Positions 57,964 through 64,000 of a stretch of 64,000 nucleotides of DNA are shown here, in pieces; the stretch's first letter is position 1, and the number at the start of each line of letters is the position of its first letter. This DNA is from Boswellia sacra. Its lineage: Eukaryota > Streptophyta > Magnoliopsida > Sapindales > Burseraceae. The notes beneath the pieces were generated by a model that saw only the letters and a program-made list of their open reading frames with translations, had not been told where the DNA came from and searched no databases. Location of the stretch: assembly GCA_013180625.2 (NCBI GenBank), contig SNVD02002494.1, positions 100,396 through 164,395 on the forward strand, in the 5' to 3' direction. The translations under genes and the position numbers were made by a program.

Positions 57964-58526
57964 TGTTGGTGTTTTGGCTCATATGCATTAACAAGGATCC
58001 CACATCGGTGGGACTCCAAAATTGGGCCTCATGTGGCCCTTATAAAAGGAAGCCATATGGGAAATTTTTATGTGTCCCAAGTGAAATATCCTCTACCCCC
58101 CTCTATTTGTAAGGTCTCACATACAAGACCTCATAGTTTAAGGGCCTTTCAGTAAGGACCTTAAAGTTTGTAATATTTGTTTTTTTCTCCCGTTGTTTTG
58201 GGTATTTGTAGTATTATCCAATTGTTTGGGTAATTATAGTTTGGCCCAACTATTTGGGTAATTGCAGTTTGGCCCAATAGTTGTGGTATTTGTATTGTGG
58301 CTCAAAAGTTTGTAATTCTCTTTGAAGATAGTGGAAAGTTTCTTCAGCGGCGCCCGAGGATGTAGGTATTTATACCGAACCTCGTTAAATCCTGGTGTGT
58401 TTTCTATTTCTGCATTATGGTTGATTGGTTGTCTCTTTAGTTACTATTATATTCAATTATCTGGCATAGTTGTGGTTGTGCATTTTGGGTTGTTCTGTTG
58501 GTTATCGCTTCCGCTTGTGCATAACA
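57964..58526 (+). repeat. 5' LTR of the young copia
   Basis: TATA box CTTATAAAAGGA at about 58040-58050. A ~30-bp internal repeat, TATTTGGGTAATTGCAGTTTGGCCCAA, occurs in two to three variant copies (58220-58300). Confidence 0.95.
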
Positions 58527-58528
58527 AT

Positions 58529-58540
58529 TGGTATCAGAGC
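58529..58540 (+). other. Primer-binding site of the young copia
   Basis: TGGTATCAGAGC, two bases after the LTR end; standard initiator tRNA-Met complement. Confidence 0.95.
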
Positions 58541-58692
58541 CGAAGGTTTTGGGTAGTTAGTGGCTATTTCATTGAAGCACTTGCTACTATTTTGGGCTGT
58601 TGATTTTGGATTGCTAGTTATTGAATATAATAGTTTGTTTGGAGCTTGGTTATTGGTGATTTGTGTATCGAGCTTATTTGTGAGAGGTAGTA

Positions 58693-59577
58693 ATGGCTTC
58701 ATCGTCTACTGTATCTGAGAAGACAATGACTGTGACAAATGCAAAAATAGATGTTGAAAAATTTGATGGCCGAAATAATTTCGGCTTATGGCAGAGTGAG
58801 GTGTTGGACGGGTTGTATCAGCAGGATTTGGATATTGTTCTGGAAGAAACAAAACCAGAAGATATCAGTGCAAGGATTGGGACAGGCTTAATATAAAAGC
58901 TTGTGGGTTGATTCGCTCTTGCTTGTATAGGGAACAAAAGTATCCGTTCACTAAGGAGACATCTGCAAGCAAATTGTGGAAGGCGCTGGAGAACAAATTT
59001 ATGAAGAAAAGCAATGAGAATCGGCTGTACCTATTGAAGAGATTGTTCCGTCTCCAGTTGAAACCAGGGACGAGCATCAGTTCTCATATTGATGAGTTTA
59101 ATAAGTTAATTGCTGATTTGTTAAACTTAGATGAAACCTTCAAAGATAAAATTAAGGCTATGCTATTGATTGGCTCACTTCCGGATGAATTAGATCATTT
59201 GTGCATTACTCTTATCCATGGGAAAGATAAACTGTCTTTTGAAGAAGTCTGTTTTGCTTTGTTGAATTATGAAATTCGTAAGAAAGATCAAAGGGAACAT
59301 AGGGATGAGTCAGTAGATGCATTGACAGTGAGAGGGCGTAGTCATAGTAAAAAACCAGGAAAAATGGGAAAGTCTTGGTCAAGAGGTAGATTAGGAAAAG
59401 ATGAGTGTGCCTTTTGTCGTGAGAAAGGGCATTGGAAGAAAGATTGTCCTAAGTTGAAAAAGAAAGATAAGGGCAAGACTGTTTCTGATGCATGTGTTGT
59501 TGAGCGTGAGGATGATAGTGATTCAGATATATGTCTAGTTGGTCATCCATCCACTTCTGTTTTTGATGAGTGGATTA
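58693..59577 (+). pseudogene. copia gag of the young element (one frameshift)
   Basis: It starts MASSSTVSEKTMTVTNAKID at 58693 and the first frame ends at 58896; similarity continues in 58908 onward, so one frame change lies near 58870-58900. Features are VEKFDGRNNFGLWQSEVLDG (DUF4219-like start), ASKLWKALENKFMKKSNENR, LFRLQLKPGTSISSHIDEFN and LLIGSLPDELDHL (UBN2 core). An RGRSHSKK-rich stretch precedes the zinc knuckle CAFCREKGHWKKDC (about 59408-59449). Length and order are normal for the family. Protease follows without a break. Confidence 0.9.
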
Positions 59578-59843
59578 TGGATTCGGGTTGTACTTATCAT
59601 ATGTGTCCACATAGGGAATGGTTCTTTCAGTTTGAAGAGCTTGATTGTGGAGTTGTGTATATGGGCAATGATGATATTTGCCATACTACTGAGATAGGTT
59701 CGATCCGATTGAGGAATTATTATGGACTGACTAGAGTTCTGACAGATGTTCGGTATGTACCGAAGTTAAAGAAGAATCTCATCTCTTTGGGAGCCTTAGA
59801 ATCTAAAGGCTGTGGTGTATATCTATTCGAGATGGTATTCTAA
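59560..59843 (+). CDS. copia retropepsin of the young element
   Basis: In frame with the 3' part of gag (open frame 58908-59843, 311 aa). It carries DEWIMDSGCTYHMCPHREWF, with the DSG catalytic triad, then VYMGNDDICHTTEIGSIRL, VRYVPKLKKNLISLGALESK and GCGVYLFEM, where a frameshift at about 59840 separates it from integrase. The domain itself is unbroken. It would process the element polyprotein inside virus-like particles. Confidence 0.85.
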
Positions 59844-61022
59844 GGGTCACTTCAGGCGCTCTTGTGGTATTGAAAGGCACTAGGAGGAACAACTTGTATT
59901 ACTATAATGGTAGTACGGTTATTGGATCAGTGGCTATGGTTTCTGATAATGATACAGATTCAGAGATCACGAGACTGTGGCATATGCGTTTGGGACATGC
60001 AGGTGAGAAAGCCTTATTCAGTTTGGTAAAACGAGGCTTATTGAAAGGTGCAAAGACCTGCAAGCTGGATTTTTGTGAGCATTGTGTTCTGGGAAAGCAG
60101 AAGAGAGTGAAATTTGGCACCGCTATTCATAATACCACGTTACGTTCACTCAGATGTGTGGGGACCTACTAAAACAGCATCGATGGGAGGTAGGCACTAC
60201 TTTGTTACTTTTGTTGATGACTTTTCTAGAAGAACTTGGGTGTATTGTTTGAAATCAAAAGATGATGTACTTGATGTTTTCCTTAAGTGGAAAAAGATGA
60301 TTGAGACACAGGCTGACAAGAAGATCAAGCATCTCAGAACAGATAATGGTGGTGAGTATTGCAGTGATCAGTTTTTGAAATTATGTCAAGATGAAGGTAT
60401 TGTACGTCACTTTACTGTTAGAGGTACACCACAGCAGAATGGGGTGGCAGAGCGCATGAACCGGACATTGCTGGAGAAAGTTTGGTGCATGTTGTCTAAT
60501 GCTGGGTTAGGCAAAGAATTTTGGACTGAGGCTGTGACTTATGCATGTCATCTCATTAATCGTTTACCTTCAGCTGCTATTGGTGATAGAACTCTATTGG
60601 AGGTATGGTCTGGACAACCTGTTTCTGATTATGATTCTTTACATGTTTTTGGTTTTACTGCATATTATCATGTGAAAGAATCTAAGCTGGATCCTAGAGC
60701 CAAGAAAGCGATTTTCTTGGGATTTGCTTTAGGAGTAAAAGGATATCGTCTTTGGTGTCCTAGTTCGAGGAAGATTATATCCAGCAGAGATGTGACATTT
60801 GATGAGTCTTCGATGTTGAAGAAATCAGAAAACCAGACAAAGGTGAATGGTACTCCACAGCAGGTGGAGCATACTCAGCAGCAGGTGGAGTTTGAAACGA
60901 CGACATTGAACCCAGTTAGATCTGTTAAGACAGATGATGGTACTCCTATGACAGAGGAGGATTTTGGAGATGATGGTGAGGGTTCTACTCAGGAACCTCA
61001 ACAGCAACAAGAATCTAAGCCC
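59843..61022 (+). pseudogene. copia integrase of the young element (one internal frameshift)
   Basis: The first frame (59864-60172) gives MVLKGTRRNNLYYYNGSTVI and LWHMRLGHAGEKALFSLVKR, then CEHCVLGKQKRVKF, a complete HHCC finger. After a frame change near 60130-60150, 60114-61025 gives VHSDVWGPTKTASMGGRHYF, VTFVDDFSRRTWVYCLKSKD, HLRTDNGGEYCSDQFLKLCQ and QQNGVAERMNRTLLEKV, so the D,D,E triad is intact. It ends with VFGFTAYYHVKESKLDPRAK, FLGFALGVKGYRLWCPSSRK, ISSRDVTFDESS and a Gln/Glu-rich linker. Confidence 0.9.
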
Positions 61023-61064
61023 TGATAGTGATAGGCCCAGAGACTTCGAGACCTGCTCTCGATT

Positions 61065-62636
61065 TTGAATTTGGTACAGATGTTTCTATGTTTTGTCCCT
61101 TTTTTGCCTTTCCACTATAGAGAGGCAGTCAGCTGTTCTGAAGTTGATCAGTGGAAGACAGCTATGAGCGAAGAGATGCAGTCTCTTCAGAAGAATGAAA
61201 CTTGGGAGCTAGCTCAACTACCGAGGGTAAAAAGGCAATTGGGTGCAAATGGGTATATGCAAAGAAAGATGGATTTCCTGACAAGAATGACATCCGCTAC
61301 AAGGCAAGGTTGGTGGCTAAAGGCTACGCTCAGAGGGAAGGAATTGACTACAATGAGGTATTTTCTCCAGTTGTGAAACATTCTTTCATTAGAATTTTGT
61401 TGGCCTTGGTAGCTCAGATGAATATGGAACTAGTTCAATTGGATGTAAAAACTGCATTTTAACATGGTGACTTGGAAGAGGAAATCTATATGACTCAGCC
61501 AGAGGGATTCAAAGTTGCTGGTAAGGAAAATTTGGTATGCAAACTGAAAAGATCGTTTTATGGTTTGAAGCAATCTCCCAGACAGTGGTACAAGCGATTT
61601 GATCGGTTTATGATGGGTCAGAGGTACACAAGAAGCAAATTTGATAATTGTGTGTTTTTTCGGAGGCTACATGATGGTTCTTTCATTTATCTACTCTTGT
61701 ATGTTGATGATATGTTGATAGCTTCGACGAATGTTGAAGAAATTGTAAAGTTGAAGACTCAGTTGAATCGAGAGTTTGAGATGAAAGATTTGGGTGAAGC
61801 TAAGAAGATTCTTGGCATGAAGATTAGCAGAGATAGAGGGAGAAGCAAGATTTGTTTGACTCAGAAGCAGTATCTGCAGAAGGTATTACAGCAGTTTGGC
61901 ATTACAAAGCAGTCAAAACCTGTAGGTACCCTACTTGCTCCTCATATGAAGCTCAGTGCATCTTTATCTCCTAATACAGATGAGGAACGAGAGTACATGT
62001 CTCGAGTTCCGTATGCTAATGCAGTTGGTAGCCTGATGTATGCTATGGTGTGTACGAGACCCGACATTTCACATGCAGTTGGAGTTGTGAGCAGGTATAT
62101 GCATGATCCTGGTAAAGGACATTGGCAAGCAGTGAAATGGATTCTACGGTATTTGTTGAGAACCGTAGATGTTGGCTTAGTCCTTGAGAGGGATGATACA
62201 TGTGGTCAGTATGCTACTGGTTATGTTGATTCAGATTATGCTGGTGATTTGAATAAACATCGGTCGACAACCGGTTATGTGTTTACTCTTGCAAGAGCAC
62301 CAGTGAGTTGGAAGTCTACTTTACAGTCTACAGTGGCTTTGTCTACTACGGAGGCAGAGTATATGGCTATGACAGAGGCTGTGAAGGAAGCTATTTGGTT
62401 ACAGGGTTTGCTGGATGAATTGGGAATTGGGCAGAAGAAGATTACTCTTTATTTTGACAGTCAGAGTGCTATCCACTTAGCGGAGAATCCAGTGTTCCAT
62501 GTTCGTACGAAGCATATTGATGTTCGGTATCATTTTGTGCGGGAGATTATTGATGAAGGAAGAATCTTACTTTAGAAGATTGAGACTGCCGAGAATCCCG
62601 CAGATATGTTGACTAAGGTTGTGATAGTGATCAAGT
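61065..62636 (+). pseudogene. copia reverse transcriptase-RNase H of the young element (stops and one frameshift)
   Basis: RT starts near 61100 (AVSCSEVDQWKTAMSEEMQS). A frame change lies at about 61205-61235. Then come WVYAKKDGFPDKNDIRYKAR, LVAKGYAQREGIDYNEVFSP and VQLDVKTAF, followed by an in-frame TAA (61460-61462) where a Leu codon is expected. The frame reopens (61472-62575) with EEIYMTQPEGFKV, KRSFYGLKQSPRQWYKRFDR, the catalytic LLLYVDDMLIAS, MKDLGEAKKILGMKISRDRG, SRVPYANAVGSLMYAMVCTR and the RNase H parts YVDSDYAGDLNKHRSTTGYV, STTEAEYMAM and HIDVRYHFVREIIDEG. A second stop at 62573-62575 precedes ENPADMLTK. Confidence 0.92.
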
Positions 62637-62764
62637 TCAGTCATTGTTTGGACTTGATCAACATTGTGCCTGTTTGACCGCGCCATTGGGCGCATTTGGA
62701 GGCGTTGCAGTTGTGATAGAGAATATGGGAAAAAGAAGAGTTTTGTGGTGGGTTGGCATATTCG

Positions 62765-62778
62765 CCAAGGTGGAGATT
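62765..62778 (+). other. Polypurine tract of the young copia
   Basis: CCAAGGTGGAGATT directly precedes the TGTTGGTG start of the 3' LTR. Confidence 0.9.
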
Positions 62779-63339
62779 TGTTGGTGTTTTGGCTCATATG
62801 CATTAACAAGGATCCCACATCGGTGGGACTCCAAAATTGGACCTCACGTGGCCCTTATAAAAGGAAGCCATATGGGAAATTTTTATGTGTCCCAAGTGAA
62901 ATATCCTCCTCCCCCCTCTATTTGTAAGGTCTCACATACAAGACCTCATAGTTTAAGGGCCTTTCAGTAAGGACCTTAAAGTTTGTAATATTTGCTTTTT
63001 TCTCCCTTTGTTTTGGGTATTTGTAGTATTACCTAATTGTTTGGGTAATTATAGTTTGACCCAACTATTTGGGTAATTGCAGTTTGGCCCAATAGTTGTG
63101 GTATTTGTATTATGGCTCAAAAATTTGTAATTCTCTTTGAAGATAGTGGAAAGTTTCTTCAGCGGCGGCCGAGGACGTAGGTACTAATACCGAACCTCGT
63201 TAAATCCTGGTGTGTATTCTATTTCTGCATTGTGGTTGATTGGTTGCCTCTTTAGTTAATATTATATTCAATTATCTGGCATAGTTGTGGTTGTGTATTT
63301 GGTTGTTCTGTTGGTTATCGCTTCCGCTTGTGCATAACA
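62779..63339 (+). repeat. 3' LTR of the young copia
   Basis: The partner of 57964-58526, with TATA box at about 62854-62865, ending GTGCATAACA. Confidence 0.95.
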
Positions 63340-63687
63340 TGTGTCGGACTTGACATAGCATATGAAGTGAGTTTCGTTAGCAGGTTTATGGCTAATTGGG
63401 AAGCAGTCATGAGAAATACAACAAAGTTTGGTCTTGAGTTCGGGAAGTCAAGTGACAAGGAAGATGGTATCATGGGGATTATCGATTTTGATTTAGCAGA
63501 GGACCTGGAGAATATAAGGTCATTTATAGGTTATGTGTTCATGATTAACGACAATATTATTAGTCTGATAGTTATTGGGAGAGATCTAATAGTGAAAGGA
63601 ACAATAACAATAAACAAAGTGGTGATAGAGGATATCCTAAGTGACATGACTACCAAGGTTGTCACTGGAGCAAAGTTCAAGCGTTAA
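63340..63687 (+). pseudogene. copia RT/RNase H remnant of the old element, part after the young insertion
   Basis: It begins inside the RT motif broken at 57963: VGLDIAYEVSFVSRFMANWE, then FDLAEDLENIRSFIGYVF (from DSDYAGDLDKRRSTTGYVF). A deletion leads to a tail DMTTKVVTGAKFKR like the usual NPADMLTKVVT end. Most of RNase H is missing. A purine-rich tract ACCAGGGTAGAGATT lies just before the LTR start at 63778. Confidence 0.82.
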
Positions 63688-63777
63688 TTGGACTTGGTCA
63701 AGGACACGATGCTGCCTTGGTAGCTAGTGAGGCAATCATGGTGGAAAGTTGAAGTTTTTTGCACCAGGGTAGAGATT

Positions 63778-64000
63778 TGTGAAGTTGGTCCAATAAACTT
63801 CACAGGTAAAGTAGTTTAAAATCAGTTTCATATTAGTTATAGCGGGAGGTCATTAACAGTTATGTGCTATAGTTATCTGCTGTGTTTTATATAACTAATG
63901 TATTAATTAAGTTTGCGACAGGTAAAACTCAGGTAGGACTCAAGGGGAGAAACTATGATTGCTGAGTGAGTCCTCATGTGTGGGTGTGTTCACATGTATG
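63778..64000 (+). repeat. 3' LTR of the old copia, cut by the window edge
   Basis: It starts TGTGAAGTTGGTCC and matches 47706-47930 of the 5' LTR with many differences and small indels, consistent with great age. The end lies beyond 64000. Confidence 0.88.

Larger units (their letters stand above)
57964..63339 (+). mobile_element. Young, nearly complete Ty1/copia element (5376 bp)
   Basis: The LTRs are 57964-58526 (563 bp) and 62779-63339 (561 bp), both TGTTGGTG...CATAACA; I count roughly 22 differences by eye, about 96% identity. The primer-binding site TGGTATCAGAGC lies at 58529-58540 and the polypurine tract CCAAGGTGGAGATT at 62765-62778. The target-site duplication is TGTGC (57959-57963) / TGTGT (63340-63344). 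All domains are present in order, with a few frameshifts and two in-frame stops. The target is the RT region of the older copia around it. Confidence 0.95.
47706..64000 (+). mobile_element. Old degenerate Ty1/copia element carrying two later insertions, open at right edge
   Basis: The 5' LTR (47706-48137) and the beginning of the 3' LTR (63778 onward) are homologous (GTTGGTCCAATRAACTTCA, AGGGGAGAAACT, GAGTGAGTYCTCATGTR). Between them are degraded gag (48207-48941), protease (49000-49200), integrase (56380-57060) and RT/RNase H (57240-57963 plus 63340-63687). The order is interrupted at 49208-56374 by one element and at 57964-63339 by a young copia. Removing each insertion with one copy of its duplication (AGGGT; TGTGC/T) rejoins the coding similarity. 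Many stops and deletions show it is far older than the copia inside it. Confidence 0.9.

Overview
This window is repeat-rich, AT-rich plant nuclear DNA, almost certainly from a eudicot. It is dominated by nested transposable elements. The only host-gene sequence I can recognise is broken: a nearly full-length but disabled alpha-dioxygenase gene (15988-20554, minus strand), two exons of the peroxisome biogenesis gene PEX10 (5822-6602, plus) and four exons of a TOM1/TOM3/THH1-family membrane-protein gene (6967-8159, minus). I found no intact host gene, no tRNA or rRNA gene, and nothing of bacterial type.

Left block, 1-15308. A Ty1/copia element of SIRE/Maximus type (minus strand, running off the left edge) sits in the first LTR of a tiny TRIM element (5223-5613). 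To the right lies a segment carrying the PEX10 and TOM1-like exon fragments. That segment ends in a CACTA-type terminus (10145-10765), which abuts a truncated 5' LTR of a second, degenerate copia element (10766-15308, plus). The simplest reading is copia, then a gene-fragment-carrying CACTA inside its LTR, then a TRIM inside that, then SIRE inside the TRIM.

Middle block, 15309-28146. It contains the alpha-dioxygenase pseudogene (ten recognisable exons, several frameshifts and stops, a GC-rich foldback in intron 2). After it comes AT-rich intergenic DNA holding MITE copies, a PIF/Harbinger-like element and a TIR element flanked by direct repeats.

Third block, 25254-47571. This is a nest up to five levels deep: a PIF-like element (weakest level), a pol-deleted Tat/Athila-like Ty3/gypsy derivative (28147-47559), a hAT-like element in its 3' LTR (29128-42338), a copia element in the hAT (30474-41985), and a small CACTA element in the copia reverse-transcriptase coding region (34924-37157). 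The inner four levels are supported by target-site duplications or by LTR lengths that match once the insertion is removed.

Right block, 47706-64000. An old degenerate copia element, running off the right edge, has taken two separate insertions. One is an unclassified element with a 5-bp duplication AGGGT (49208-56374), itself hit by a deleted Athila/Tat element (49667-55383). The other is a much younger, nearly complete copia element (57964-63339), which landed in the reverse-transcriptase region of its older relative.

Element families were called by eye from motifs, primer-binding sites, LTR pairs and duplications. No database search or alignment program was used.
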